In this document: positions 22,501 to 35,660 of the stretch, piece by piece
How the letters are laid out: every line of letters begins with the position of its first letter
Numbering within the stretch: the stretch's first letter is position 1
Source of the DNA: Hyperoplus lanceolatus
Taxonomy: Eukaryota > Chordata > Actinopteri > Uranoscopiformes > Ammodytidae
Direction: 5' to 3'
DNA: 64,000 nt
NCBI GenBank assembly: GCA_026929865.2
Contig: CM049410.1
Location: forward strand, 14,812,501-14,876,500
Translations under genes and position numbers: made by a program
The notes under the pieces: generated by a model
Database searches by the model: none
Told to the model about the DNA's origin: nothing
The model's input: only the letters and a program-made list of their open reading frames with translations

Positions 22501-25500
22501 CATTGAAGCAGAGTAAAATCTAATGTTAAGACATTTTTAACCAATTATAAAAGTTTTAACTGAAACTCGACCTTCACATTCTAATACTATTTTCTAATAT
22601 GAAGACACCTTGTTGAGGGTTTGTAGTTAAGTTTCAACAATTGTTTCATTCTTTAACTAATAATGGAGCATGCCGGATTGAGTATCATTGTTGTGCGTAC
22701 CTACAGTTTAACATAACAACTATGTTTGACCTGATGACCAATTTTAATTTACACCTTGCAGCCAACCAAGAACAAGGGGTAAATCGGTATTGCTTTAATG
22801 TTTTGGTAAGTGTTACGCGCTCCCACCTCTCTGTTCCTCCCTCCTCTTGCTCCGCCACACTTTCTCTCTCCCAGGTGTCCTGAGGCCTGATTGGCGGCAG
22901 GTGCTCCTAATTATGTGGGGCTTAATGGCGTGGCCTGCGCCAGTCACTCTCTCTCTCTGCCTGCCTGACTGGAGGACGGTGTGTTGCTGACCTGCTGCTT
23001 GTGGTTTATTTAGTTTATGGTTGGTTTACTTATGGGGGGCTGCTAGGTTGTATTATTTTACTTTGCTCGTAGTTTAGAGGGGCCGGGGTTATAGTTTAGT
23101 TGGAGGAAGGCCTGGGCAAAACTGTGGTCCAACTGTGCCTCCCCAGGTCTTCCTCCCGTTTACCTCTTTTCTTTTGCAACCTCCTTACTGAGTTGTTGTT
23201 TTGGGATTGATTTAATAAAGCACATTATTACTTTGATTCTTGGTTCTGTCTGGGTTACTTTTAATGTTTACTGGCCGGCTGAACGAGCCTGGGATGGCCG
23301 GCCGTAACAGTAAGATACAGTGCAGAAATAATCGATTGCAGCAGTAACTTTGCACTAGGTGGAATTCTAAAATGTAAATACCCCTGCCTTAAAAACCTGA
23401 CAAAATGTCACGGTGACCCTTCGATGATCTCTTACCAGTGTAGTGAATGCATGAGATGGGAGCAGCTCCATCACCTTGGCAACCACCTCCAGACTCTGAC
23501 GCAGGTACCTCTGCCACTCCGTCTGTTGCTATAGATACCAAAAGGAGGAGAACATTCAGACATTGACGTTAAAGTTAAGGGGGTTAATATTTCAATAATA
23601 AAACATAATACATTTTCATTACAGATTTCTTGAGGTTCAAAGAGATACACAGAAATTACAGAGACAAAAAACAAGGTGCAGCAGACCGTGAAATATTGAT
23701 CTTACATCATCATCCAGAGTCTCATCATCCAGCTCTTCTAACTGGGCCTGATTGTATCGGAACTGTATGCGATTCAGCACTTCCCTTAACAGAAGAACTA
23801 AGGCATCTTTGTACCTGTGCAATCAAATAATATATTGAGCAAATTTTAAACAAACACATGAATTATTACACACATCAGGAATCCACTTGATGACCTATAT
23901 TTTATAAGATTGAATTGATTTTAGATCACTGATCATTTGAGTTCACCGTTTAAAAAGGATAGCTATTTTTTTATGAATGACTTACCTATTTAGATAACTG
24001 TCCCTGTCAGCGAGTCTGCTTTTGATCTTTGTTGTTAGAAAATCCAAAAAGACACTCCATATATCCAAACAAGCAAAGTAGCCTTCATGGGTAGGCTGAA
24101 AGAACCCAATAAAGAAGTTTCATACTCTGTGACTCATATTTTGCATAAATAAATGACTGTTGGACAAAATCATCATTACCTGGTTGAAGGTGTACTTGAA
24201 AAGCAGGGCAAGAAACTCTACAATTGGAAACTGAGGACTGGACTCAATCCGCCTCAAGTGAACACTGACAAACAGGCGCAGGAAATCTGTGAACTTTTCC
24301 AAGTAACTTGGAGGGTGAAAGAGAAAAACATTAGAAACAAACATTAAAGTCAACACAAAGATCTTATGGTCAAAAGTAATTTAATATTATTTATATAGTG
24401 CATGTGGATTGATACTATTTCTAAAACCAATCTTGACAAAGGACAATGAAACCCTGGCTTATGTGTTGGTATGATGACACATAAGGCAAAACTGAGCCAC
24501 AATGCTGTATGGAGCCAGTGTGGAGAGCAGCAGCGGTGAAAACAAAGACTGTGTTTTGAGAGATGGACTACTAAGAAGAACCACAGTGCAACTTCTGATG
24601 GCAGATAAGGTTGAAGAAGTATCACATTTAGATGTGTGACCAGTAGCAGACCATGTGCTAAAGATGTTCATGGGAGAATACAATCTAAGTCTGCAAACAC
24701 TTCAGTTATGCACAAATGACAGTGAGCCATACTTCTCATCAAGATCCTGTAGGCGGCTCTTGACTGTATGAGCGTTATTCTCTCGCGTCAGCCTCTGCAG
24801 CAGAAAGAAGGTCTGCTGGAACATGCGCAGCAGATACTCCTCAAAATCCATTGGCACACAGTTCTTTGACACCAGCTCGTTGACACAGGTCATGGCCAGT
24901 ACACCGAGCCGGGCCCGGTCCACTTTGTTGCACTCGCTCTGCTGTCCATTTCGTCCTCCTCCTCCGTTGGTTGTCGGTGGCATTGTCCCGGGGTTAAGCT
25001 GCCCGTTAGAAGAGTTGGAAGAGATGAAGGATCCCTGGGTCTTGGCCTTTGTCCGAATGTCGCAGCCGAAACGTGCAAAATGGAAAATGGATGCCAGCAG
25101 ATTGGGCGTGATGCTTGTGGACAGAGGGATCCAGCTGAGCAGGTGAGCCAAACACTCCAACACCAGACAACAGAGCTGCTGACTTTCATTGTCCAACGCC
25201 GCCATGGGCTGGCAAAGCAGCTTTGAGTACTGGCTGCCCTGAAACAAACTGCCCAGCAATTCCACTGATAGATAGGAGAAACAAAATGAGGGTCTGGTTA
25301 ACACAACAACAACAACAACAACTAACCACTTGATGAAATGCCACCAAAATTATTATTAGGAAGTCTGTGCAGTTTCATGTAAAATTCACTCACCACTTTC
25401 CCCTGAGGTGGGTGAAGGTGGTGGGGTGGAAGTTATGACACTGTGCTTGTCCCAATACGTCTCCAGAATACCTGCAAAACAAGAAGTGGCAAGGATCCAA

Positions 25501-27570
25501 TTATCCATATACAGTATACTGTTGGGTTTTGCACCAACACATATTATGACTTGCAGCCTTACTGTTATTTATGGAAGATATTTATCTTTAGTCAAATTTG
25601 TGCATAACAAAAATATTTTAGAGCATCGTTTGTTTACATATTTTGCAATGAGGCATGCACACTGAGCTTTGTTTCCTCACTCAGACTCCAGCAGCAGTCA
25701 TCGTTACATACACCCATGTGCCTGCATCAACCACTAGTTCTGCACCATAATCACTAGTAAGTGATTACACAGACCGCAAGAGCATACATAGCATGCCTTC
25801 AACCCAGGGCTGTACGCTTATTTTTTTAGGTGGTAGCACTGGTGCTAGCAAGTAAAAAAATTCAGTAGCACAAAAATAAATTTGGTAGCACACAAAGTAG
25901 GCTATGATTGAAAACTTGCATAAACTTAACCCTTGCATTTTGCTCTAATTACCTTTGAGCATGTCATCCTGGTCTGATTTCAGATTCACAATTAATATGA
26001 TATCCTAGTGTGTGCAGTAATAATTGTAGAAAAATGAATAGGGGTGCACTGATTGCAATTTAGAAAAAAGAATCTAACCTGCCAATTGCAATTTTTTGCT
26101 GATTCAGAATTATTATTATTAAATGTCCTTCTGTTAATTAAAACCAAACTTTAAAACATTAAACATAGCCTATTAAATAAATAAGTATACATATTGGTAC
26201 AATTTAGGATAAATTAAATAGGTTGTTGTGAATGTGTTGGGAGTAGCTTTTCAGTGGCTTATTTAAAACTTTGTTTAAATAGACTAGGCTACTGTTGACT
26301 GCTCGCTGCTCCTGAAGGAGTTGCCTTTCAAGCTAGAAAAAAGCGCTAACTTCCTGTTCTTATCGGCTTCAAAATAAAAGTCAACTCACGTTTGGCTACT
26401 AGCAGGCTTTTAATGTGAAGGCGTACAGGAAATGTTCTGTTTGTACACGCGCTAACTTAACTGCGGTAATGTGCCGTCTCTTTCCGGTAATTGCCGTTGG
26501 TGAAGTTTTTCTACCTAGAATTGCTGGCGCTGCACGAGCACAGATCCCGAGCACACATGTCTTTCACCAGCCAAAGTGAAGGGTGGACTCAATAACTTAC
26601 TTGCCTAAGACTCATTTACCCGCAGTGTTAATGTAGGGCCCTCTAAGCAGCAGTGTTGTGCATCTCTCCTGAAGGCCAGCCTCTCCTCATTATCAACCTG
26701 TCGCACGAGTGCGAATCGATTCGTATTCATCATCGCACGTGATCAATTTCAGTAGCAAATGCGATCAAAACTGTCGCACTGTACAGCCCTGCTTCAACCT
26801 GTTGTTTTAATTCTATGCTGACAATAAAACAACCAGCTATCAAAACCAGAACTTTAAACATTATATTTGCATTAGAAATCTACTTTCACAAAGTATTAAT
26901 GATTGTTCTCACCCGTCAACAGTCCGAGCACTGTTGGTACCTGCTCCAGCAGCAGTTTACGCAGCTCATCTTTCCTGGCCACACTCAGGTCTTCTCGTGG
27001 ACATGCTAGTTCCTCTGATGTGGTTTTCAACATCACCAAGCCCAGTGGAGCCAGAGCTGGGGACTGGATCAACTGCAGATTGACAAACCAAAGCTCTATC
27101 AATTAAGATAATAGACGCTGAATTTTGCTAACTATATTCCGGGCTTTAAATACTGTTCTTAGACTGTTCCAAGGTAGCTAATAACAGAGGCATTGCGAGG
27201 GTTCAGTTTAGGGTTTATTGCAGTGTTTTATAGTGGAGGTGGCCCATGTCATCTAAAAAAGCATTTCCAAACTCCCAGTCCCCAGACCGGTGTCGGCCCG
27301 TGGACTTGATAGTACTACCGGGCCTTGCAATATTTCCAGATTATACACCTGACCTGTGACTTTGTGATTTCTTTATTTTTAAAGCACTTACCTTTTTACT
27401 TTTTTTTGTCAGTTATTCTTGATAATTTTATTCATTTTCTGTTTCCCGTTGGGGCTTGCAGTTATGTGTATAGTCCTTTCTAAACCGAAAATAATCCGAT
27501 AAAAAGAAAGAATATATATATATATATATATATATATATTCTTTCTTTTTATTGGATTATTTTTATTGGA

Positions 27571-27609
<39 letters not shown>

Positions 27610-29958
27610 AATTGGTAGCACACATCAACCAGCAACCGGTTACTAATTATTAAAACTTACACTAAAGATTTTTAACAGCACAAATGGCAACAGCGGGGCT
27701 TACCTGAAGGGTGTTTGTAAAGAAATCGTGGTAAAACATTGGCCAGTCCTGGCGACCGATGTCCACTACAACTTTGCAGAGTTTGTTACGGATGAAATAG
27801 GGCACTGTTTTGTGCTGAGCAAGTAGTAGTTTGGGCAGACAGCTGCGAATCTCCATCTTGTCTTGTGAAGCAACACCGATCCACATCTTGTTCACCAAGT
27901 TCTGAAAGTAAAAGAGGACAATAACTTGTCAAAGGCAACCAATAAATACATCCTAACTTCTCTGAATAGTCAGTGTAATCAGTCGTTCTTTTGAATGACA
28001 AATCATTTATTTAATTATTATTTATCTACTTTAAATATAGTTCCTACATACCCTCCATTACAGACCTGAACCCCATAAATGCAACATTTCAATTTAAGCA
28101 TACATATTTTAGATATGCATCAATGAAGATGAAAACATGTCATTAGCAGTCACAGTATGTTCAACCCGTTATGAATGCAAGATTTGTTACACATTTAGCT
28201 AACGTGTTTAGCAGAATTAAAGAAATGGGAAACAGGAACAGCTTAAAATAAGTTATCTTCTTAGTACCTTTATCAAACCATATTTTTGTGTACTGTTTTT
28301 CCTCAAAGCATAGAAAAGGCAAAGAAGGTCCTAGATAGTACAATGAGCTAAACATGTGTATCCCTCGCCTACAGGACTTACTTCAAATACTGTAAGGCTG
28401 TACATCATAACATACTCATTCCGAGTATTGGAGAGGAAGAACAGGCAGTGGCGCCACGCTCCAGTCTGCTGTGCAAAGTTATTCAGAAGCTCTTCTGCAG
28501 AAAAAAAGGAAGTAGGTATGGTCTCTGACAGACTTAGATGACAATGTAGTACTTAATTTGAACACAAACTGAAAGTAGTGCATCTCAACACAGGAAGTGT
28601 ATAAAAAGCAATGCAAAATATGTTTTTAAATAGAAAACAAATTGTCAGATCACATTGAGACTATTATCGACATAGAAACACAAACCTCAAACTAATTGCA
28701 GACAATGCTCGTCTTGATTTAAATGTGTAGTTGTGGGTCTTACAGGCCAAACCTTACCTATCTCTCTCTTTCGCTCATTGGTCGTGCAGTTGTGAAAAAA
28801 CTCTGTCATAAGGCTCTCCAGTGCCCGCAGTGACTCCTCCTCTGATGCCTAGTGGAGATTAAAAGGTAAAGTATAAAATTAATACCATCTTTTTTTGACA
28901 ATATGCTTAATCCAAACAACCGGATACTCTATCTATGTCATTATCCTCTAAGCATTAGCAGACAAAAATCTCATTCGGGCCAGTATCAGTCCAGTTATGC
29001 AGTAAACATATACAGCAGTTGCTAAACTGCAGATAAGTCTCTCAAAAGAACACATGTTCACTAACAAGAAATCCAATTTTCACACGGAAGGGAACAATTC
29101 ATTGCCATTCAAGTTTCTTGTTTATATATCTTAAACATTTTCATTTACACAAAGTTCATATCTTTTAATTAGTTAACAAATTATGTATTTTTGATTATGC
29201 AGAGTGCTTCAACATGTAGCCATCTATGTTATGAGGCTAAAAGTGATTGCTTGCAGGCATATATACCGTCTTGCTCAGGTGAGTCACATACTGAGTTGGA
29301 CACTTATCTTCATATGCCCACGCCTGCAGTTAGCTATAGTTTGCGATTGCACATGTATTTATGACCTTTGTTTACGTTTTGGCAAGGTGTCATTTGTCAT
29401 ACAATCTACACGACAGCAATCATTGGGCATCTATGATCGCTTGTGGAATCCAGCCTTGTGTCTTACAATCCGAGTTGCAATTAAAACAAATCAGTTGGGT
29501 TATATCAATTGTAATGCCACGCTTTGACAGGTGAAAGAAGTAGGGCCCTGCCTAGCACAAACAAGATAGCAAATAGGGATTTTAAAGAGCAGCTCCTGTG
29601 GCAGGCGGGTCTAAATTCCTCAAATAAGCCACAACTTGCCGAGGCTCAACACAACTCAAGTATTTGGTTTTGCAAGATGGGCGTCTATAACGTGAAATGG
29701 CTTAACGAGCTGTCACATCCCGTGAAATACCTGTCTCCCGTAAACCGTTATGACATTACAGCCATAGAGGACCGTAGTGCACACAGTCATACAAGTATTC
29801 CTTCAAGTGAGACATTTTCATGCATAAATAATATAATTTCACGTCTTCCTGGGCAGTACGAATCAAAAGCTTATGCACCACGTTAGCCACTAGCAAACAA
29901 GACAGGAAGACACCGTGAATAACCGAGTAAATATTATACGTTAAATTAAACTTACCAT
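16583..29958 (-). CDS. xpo6: Exportin-6, complete coding gene of 24 exons
   Basis: Exons: 29958-29956 (ATG only), 28848-28758, 28494-28382, 27901-27704, 27072-26913, 25471-25394, 25264-24733, 24306-24180, 24095-23986, 23814-23706, 23528-23436, 21837-21768, 21627-21468, 21294-21202, 20691-20547, 19981-19832, 19565-19376, 19269-19114, 18999-18885, 18728-18557, 18038-17877, 17736-17638, 17072-16842 and 16684-16583 (TAG). They total 3459 nt, 1152 aa, against 1125 in human XPO6. The N-terminus ASEEESLRALESLMTEFFHN, the block LDDETLDDD and the C-terminus PTGTIKL match the orthologue throughout. XPO6 is a RanGTP-dependent importin-beta-family exportin that removes profilin-actin from the nucleus. 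The first exons correspond to the importin-beta N-terminal domain and the rest to HEAT-like helices. Exon 25264-24733 carries a Ser/Asn/Gly-rich loop about 25-30 residues longer than in human. Introns hold a solo LTR and a hAT element. Confidence 0.98.
18172..18413. mobile_element. MITE family A, copy 2
   Basis: AAGGTGGAGTAAGTGATTTT at the left mirrors TATCGCTGACTCTATCTTT at the right. The interior GCGCACACAAAGAACAGACAG is related to the copies at 12463 and 58294. It sits in an xpo6 intron. Confidence 0.65.
22811..23309. mobile_element. Solo LTR of a retrovirus-like element
   Basis: A 499-bp unit begins TGTTACG, ends CGTAACA and is flanked by a perfect 5-bp duplication GTAAG (22806-22810 and 23310-23314). 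It contains an AATAAA signal near 23214. These are the features of a long terminal repeat left by recombination; there is no internal coding region. The family (Gypsy-type or ERV) cannot be decided. It lies in the xpo6 intron between exons 23528-23436 and 21837-21768. The perfect duplication suggests moderate youth. Confidence 0.85.
25805..26791. mobile_element. Non-autonomous hAT DNA transposon in xpo6 intron
   Basis: Ends CAGGGCTGTAC and GTACAGCCCTG are perfectly inverted. An 8-bp duplication CTTCAACC flanks it (25797-25804 and 26792-26799). No transposase frame remains. It lies between xpo6 exons 27072-26913 and 25471-25394. Confidence 0.93.
27501..27605. repeat. AT microsatellite with palindromic flanks
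   Basis: Two (AT)n tracts are separated by TTTTTATTGGATTATT. The first is flanked by AAAAAGAAAGAAT and its mirror ATTCTTTCTTTTT, so it can fold into a hairpin. Confidence 0.85.
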
Positions 29959-30140
29959 TTTTAGCTGGCTCAGATGCTTTCTTCACTGGATTCAGTCTCG
30001 GGTTAAAAACGGTAATACGACAACATTAGCTTTTTTTTTGAGCCAGCCAGTTCTGTAGCTAACGTTAGCTAAGGTAACCGCAGGGGCTCATCATGGTCTG
30101 CTCGATACTCCACACACAGCTACAGCTAACAGAGGCTGGC
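29959..30140 (-). promoter_or_regulatory. xpo6: xpo6 5' UTR and proximal promoter
   Basis: Upstream of the ATG-only exon the sequence contains repeated GCTAACGTTAGCTAA-type motifs near 30055-30070. No TATA box is clear. The big palindrome begins about 180 bp upstream of the ATG. Confidence 0.4.
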
Positions 30141-31531
30141 GAGTCCGGTAAAGTTGGAAAGATATTGACAGATTCGAACTTCCGGGATCAATACCTCATA
30201 AAAAAAACGTTATCAAAACACAAACGATGCATCATTGCTAGCGTCGTAAGGTATGCAATGGGCAACAACTTCATTTTAACCTAAACCAGACGTCCTGTAA
30301 GCTCCACTAATAACATTGTTAGCTATGAGGAGCGGGCCGTGAGACGAGTGCGCAGAAACCGTCTACAAATGGCAACACCGAAGAGAAAAATATTCAATTC
30401 ATTTTTATATGGTGCAGGTTGTGCAGCATCCCCAAAATCATTTCACTCAATAATGGTCTACTGTTAGTTAGGCCATACTACAACACTACATTTGAAAAAT
30501 ATTGCTTTTATGTAATTTTGGAAATATTTGTAATTATTTTGATGGGGAAAATGTTCAAACTTCACCATTATAAAGAAACACAAACTTATTTAAACTATTA
30601 TAAGTCTCGTGCAGATTATAATTCATCACTCAGTTCCGAAAATATTGCTTTTATCTAATTTTAGGGATTTAAAAAAATCATTTGATGTTAAAGTGGGTCT
30701 ATTCAATTACTTCACCTTTATACTACTGTGTGTATTGACAATCACACCCATCAATGGCCCCCTTGCTGGTTATACTAAAACACTTAATTTGGATAGTATT
30801 GCTTTTATTTAGGGATCTGTTATATATATATATTTTTTAGTAATCAATAATTTCACCATTATGCAGTGTAGTGTTACCAAATTCAGTTTCACAACTAGAA
30901 ATCTTTTCACCCATTGATGGGTTAAGTGATTTTGGTGCACAATGGTAATATAAATATATACAGTATATATGTTTAAATTCCCCCAATATAAACCTTATTT
31001 TACCAAACTGAATGTTGTAGCCTAGTATAATTATAGTGGTAGAAATTAATTTGGTGTTATAACACTTTATAATGGTGAAGTTATTTAATATTTTTGCCAT
31101 GAAAATAATTAAAAATATTCCCCAAATTATATAACAGCAATATTTGCCAAATGCTCAAAAAAAATCTTTAAATGAAGAGCAATATTTTCCAAACTAAAGG
31201 TTGTAGTATAACTAAACGTACGACCATTGATGAGGGAAGGGATTTTTGGGACCTTGCACCATTTTTTAAAGGTAGTTCATATTTTTCTCTTCGGTGTTGC
31301 CATTTGTAGACGGTCCCCGCGCACTTGTCTCACGACACGACCGACCCGCTCCTCATAATGATATGAGAAATCTTACAGGACGTCTCGTTTCTGTAAAAAT
31401 GTAATGTAGCCCATTGCTTGCCTTACGACGATAGCAATAATGCATAGTTTGTGTTTGAATAACGTTTTGCTTATGAGTTATGATCCCGGAAGTTCGAATC
31501 TGTCAATATCTTTCTAACTTTACTGGACTCA
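30141..31531. repeat. 1.39-kb long palindrome
   Basis: The left arm GAGTCCGGTAAAGTT mirrors AACTTTACTGGACTC at the right end. GATTCGAACTTCCGGGATCA (30172) mirrors TGATCCCGGAAGTTCGAATC (31480), and CGTCTACAAATGGCAAC (30360) mirrors GTTGCCATTTGTAGACG (31296). All pairs share a centre near 30836, so the arms have almost no net indels. Inside, TATTGCTTTTAT-type motifs repeat about every 160 bp. No coding frame. Probably a foldback-type DNA element. Confidence 0.88.
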
Positions 31532-32679
31532 TTTACGCTAGCTACATGTCAGAGGTAGACACCTAGCTGTTGGTCACGACGACCTGCCGTCACCGTTTGT
31601 AATTTCACAGTGGTTGAATATGCACACACCTACGTTATATATATGAAGAATTTGCAATAACACAACATATTTAATAATGCGCACTTATTCCTGTTATTCG
31701 CATTTTCAGTGCTTAGGGCGGCTCAAGAATAGCTAGCCTGCTAGTACAGGTTTTGATTCGCAACTTCCTCTTTGGCTGCATAAATGAACCAACCCAATCA
31801 GCCTGAGTCAAGTCAGGCACAAAAATAAAAGCATAGTATCCGTTAAATCTGTCACAACCATAGCCCTTTTTTTTTGGGGGGGGGGGGGGAAGAAACTACA
31901 ACTAAAGACAACATTTCTGAGTAATGTGATTACCAAATTGCAAGTAAATTATAAAGGTGCAATGACCTTTAAATGAAAGAAAATTCCCTAAATTAAAAGA
32001 AGTAATTAATATATTCTAAGCCATGTGATAGCGTATTTGTGCTACACAAATACAGAAATATAGCTGGCTTGCGGAGTGACGTTTCATTAATAGAAAATAG
32101 GCATTGCGTTTTTTCTCACATCCAGTTTAATGCTGCATGTTGTGTAGCTACAGAGACCCCTTCAGTAAAGTCAGCATTTTTTTATTAACAATATTGGTGT
32201 TTTAGTCCATGCAAATGTGTGGTTTTACTTTAATTCTTAAAGAAACCATTGCTTGGTATTTCTTGTTGAGACATGTTTCAAACACTGCTAGTTACAAATA
32301 AAATACATATCAAAATGGTTTAAAGCAACAAAAAACTAAAAAAAATAACTTTTTAGCAAAAATAGTGTGTCAGTATCATCAACAATTTAAGATTGTTGAT
32401 TTGTAATGTGCACACAACTATACAAGCAGTCATTGGAAATTCAATTATTGAGTCAGGCTACCTTCAACAACAAAACATTAAAATAATAGAAAACTGGATA
32501 AATAAAAAATGATATACAGTTGTAGATGTTGTAATAAATACTTCAGAAATGTAAGTTACTTAAAAGTCCTCATTATTCCAGTGAGGGATATTTACATTTT
32601 TGAACAGTATGTTGATATACACTTATACAGACACAGTATATGTTTTAGTGGGTAAAAGACTTGGAACATCCATATGGCT
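31532..32679. other. antkmt 3' flank and 3' UTR
   Basis: A G-rich tract follows a T run near 31866-31888. The rest is AT-rich. The antkmt 3' UTR lies at the right end, with a possible AATAAA (minus strand) near 32180. No other gene is seen. Confidence 0.4.
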
Positions 32680-34772
32680 TCAAGTGGATCCTTTCTCCTT
32701 GGTTAGATCATAGTCGATATCCGTTATCATTTTCTTTAAGGTGTGCTCTCTTTGTGCTTGCATGTTATAGGCCCAGGCTCGGTCCACACCTTGTCCCTCA
32801 ATTCTGCAGGGTGTCCAGCCATGGAATGGAAAACGACCAGCTACCACGTACGCATCATCAGGAAGCTCAGCCTCCAACTTCTGCTGCAATAATGAAAGCT
32901 AGTGATAGAAGAGCACAATACATACTTACTGCAATGCTTAAGGAGAAATGTACCCATGATAATGAGTTCCAAATGCATCCACACCCTAACCATGTGCTGA
33001 CAGATTATTCCTAGATTTGTTTAGCTTGTATCAATATTATAATTTAAGTCATGGTTCCTAATAGAGAGTGCACTATGCAGTTTCAGGGGAGGGATATTTG
33101 TTTATATTTGCAGAGCCGGCAGTTAGTTTAAAAAACACTTACACTACTTACTCTACATGTAATTTTAAGTATTGAATGATAGATCATCAATGACCTATGA
33201 TGATATGACTATCATCATAGATAAAAACTAAATTATTTAAGGCCAGAATATGTTTGTAAACAAAACTTTGCGCCCTGCTGCCGTAAACTACAAGGCTGCA
33301 ACAGTAACATTAAGATAGTTTTCTAACTGTAAACAGTGTTCCAGGGATCCAATGTTCCTCTGAGGGAAAGTTTAATTATTCTGTTTTGAGAATATATCTT
33401 AGAACATTTTCATTTCTCCGACACACGTCAAGTTACATAGTGCACCTTTAAGATTAATGTTGTTTTTTTGTAACATGACTCAAATGTTATATCAACCGGC
33501 GGTGCATCAATGCAACACGGCATGAGGGCTTCCTGTTTCAAGACAACAGGAATAGGCTTTTCTTTAATACTGCAACATTATTGTTTGGCTGTACAATACA
33601 TTGAGATTGAATTTAACTCACAATTTCTAGGCCTTTGTTTTTTTTCCTATTACTCACCACGCTAGGAGCCAAATACACTGTGACATTCCTGCATTCAGAC
33701 AAGTCGACCTGTGATGAGATACAAGGCAAGTGGTAATTAAGCCAATAACTTTTTTAAAAATTAAGCATAACATTACATGAATACAATAATCACATGTGAA
33801 AACCTAAGCTCTTTTTAGTAATCGGAAGGCTTTCTTTAGCTCTGTGGTTACTGAAGGATTTACTTTCTTACCATGTACATCATGTACACCAGTAGTGAAT
33901 GACCTCCGTCATTATCATCCCGTTGCTGTGCTGACACACACCACAGTAGAGCAACCTAGACCTTGAGGGAAAATACGTGTGTATTATTGATACAATGTTC
34001 TCACATGTTGCTAACTTTTTCCTCTGGGAGTGGGGACACTCTCCATTTTCCATTTCATTTAATGGTGGTCGGTGTAATGTAGGTGAGGCAACTTTTTGCA
34101 AGTGTAGACAGGAGTGTTAATAATGCCGTAATGCAAGTGACAAATGTCAAACCTTCCAGAGATCGTCCAGTCGGTATGACACTTTTTCATGATGGCCTGC
34201 TCTCCATGCATGGAAGCGGGCAATGCGAACAAGCCAGGGGTTGAGCTCATAGCCAACAGCAGGAGTGAAACCCTGCCGATGGGCTTCCAAGACCTTAAGA
34301 GTTAAAAATGGTCACGGTAAAAAAAAAAAAAAAATTGCTCACCAGTGCAAGAAAAAGGAGCCCGAATACCTTTCTTATACTTACAATGCGGCCATCGCCG
34401 GATCCCAAATCTGCAAGGCCTCCCCTTCGACCTCTTAGCAACGTCATCACATTAGCTACACTAGCTCTGCTGGCAGGGATGTACGGGACCTTGAAGAAAG
34501 AAGAGCTGCCCATTAAAAAGAACAATGTTTCCCAGTTATTCTTACACCCACAAGAAGAGTCCTATTCACAGTTTTTCAAAGCATTATGAAGATATAGTTG
34601 TAGAGCGTACCTGAAGTATCAGGGGGACTTTTCGGAAGCCTGGATGGAGGATTCCAACCCACATAGCGTATACAGCCAGCCCAGTGCTAGCAGCTATCTG
34701 AGCAACACCCCACCCTCCGAGGTGCCTGGACTGGATATCAGCAAGGGCCTCATCTGGTCCGTCATCATCCAT
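32680..34772 (-). CDS. antkmt: Adenine nucleotide translocase lysine methyltransferase (FAM173A)
   Basis: Exons 34772-34611 (ATG), 34489-34385, 34293-34153, 33708-33658 and 32898-32680 (TGA) total 678 nt, 225 aa, close to the human length. A short N-terminal segment is followed by a hydrophobic stretch (about residues 22-42) that acts as targeting and membrane anchor in this family. Then come PGFRKVPL, the SAM-binding motif DLGSGDGRI (81-89), GYELNPWLV, and C-terminal [10 protein letters not shown] and DRAWAYN. The enzyme methylates a lysine of the ADP/ATP carriers in the mitochondrial inner membrane. The paralogue ATPSCKMT is the main alternative; the short N-terminus, LRGRRG and PGFRKVPL favour ANTKMT. 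A non-coding first exon is likely, ending at a GTAAAC donor at 35592, because an AG acceptor lies two bases before the ATG. Confidence 0.93.
33068..33445. mobile_element. Probable MITE in antkmt intron
   Basis: GTGCACTATGCAGTTTC at the left and CAAGTTACATAGTGCAC at the right are inverted with mismatches. Non-coding, AT-rich interior. Boundaries are approximate. Confidence 0.45.
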
Positions 34773-35591
34773 TCCTGCATGAAATATGTAGTGGAGGGTC
34801 TGAGTTAATCTTATGACACAGCATATAATAAAACTTACAGGCCTTTAAATAGGATAAGTACTACTGATTCCTGTGATCTCGCTACTCTCACAGATCATAA
34901 ACATTTGGCTGCCCTGTTCAGTGACTGCCGGCTTGACTTTAATTCATAATTACAGTACGTCCCTCTTTTCCTTCTTCAATTAAACATCTGACAAACACAT
35001 GCATAGTGTGTTACAAACTGTTATTTTGCTTAATGTATTATACTATCATACTCAAATAACAAATATTTGTCCATAGATGGGTGTTTGTTTATTGACAAAC
35101 CTACATAAACAAACGTGTAGTCTGGATAAAGTGTGCTTCAGAGGACCTTGTTTGACCTATTATCATTCAGTTCCATTTCATTACCTTATGATAGCTAACA
35201 TCACAAACAATATTTCTATCAATCCTACATATTAAATGTAGCCTCCATAGGCATCTGACTTACTAGGCATTCCTCTGACAGGTTGTTTTATTTTGTATAC
35301 ATGCGTATCTAACCGACTCCTTCATTAGCAACACATATTTCTGGACTTAACATAATGCGGCCGTTAACATAGGAAAACCTCAACAATTACGCATTATTAA
35401 AGGGGCCATATGTAACATTTAAGGGACAATTTACATGTTATATTGCATATGAGCGAATGGGTAGCAATTTCACCTAAAATGAGACCTTCCCCGACTTCCT
35501 CCGTAACCGATAAAATCTACTAGGCTACATTTATTTTTAGTAAATTCACAAGAAATATCTCACTGACCTGCAGAGGTTGTTGGATGTTTAC

Positions 35592-35660
35592 CTTGTTAGA
35601 GCAGTCCGTCGGCGAAATATTCCGGATCTAGGAGTGCGTACTGAACAAAGGTTCCGGTGA
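35592..35660 (-). other. antkmt: Likely non-coding first exon of antkmt
   Basis: On the minus strand CTCTAACAAG/GTAAAC gives a good donor at 35592, upstream of which lies CpG-containing sequence. It pairs naturally with the acceptor before the antkmt start codon. The start site is not determined. Confidence 0.4.
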
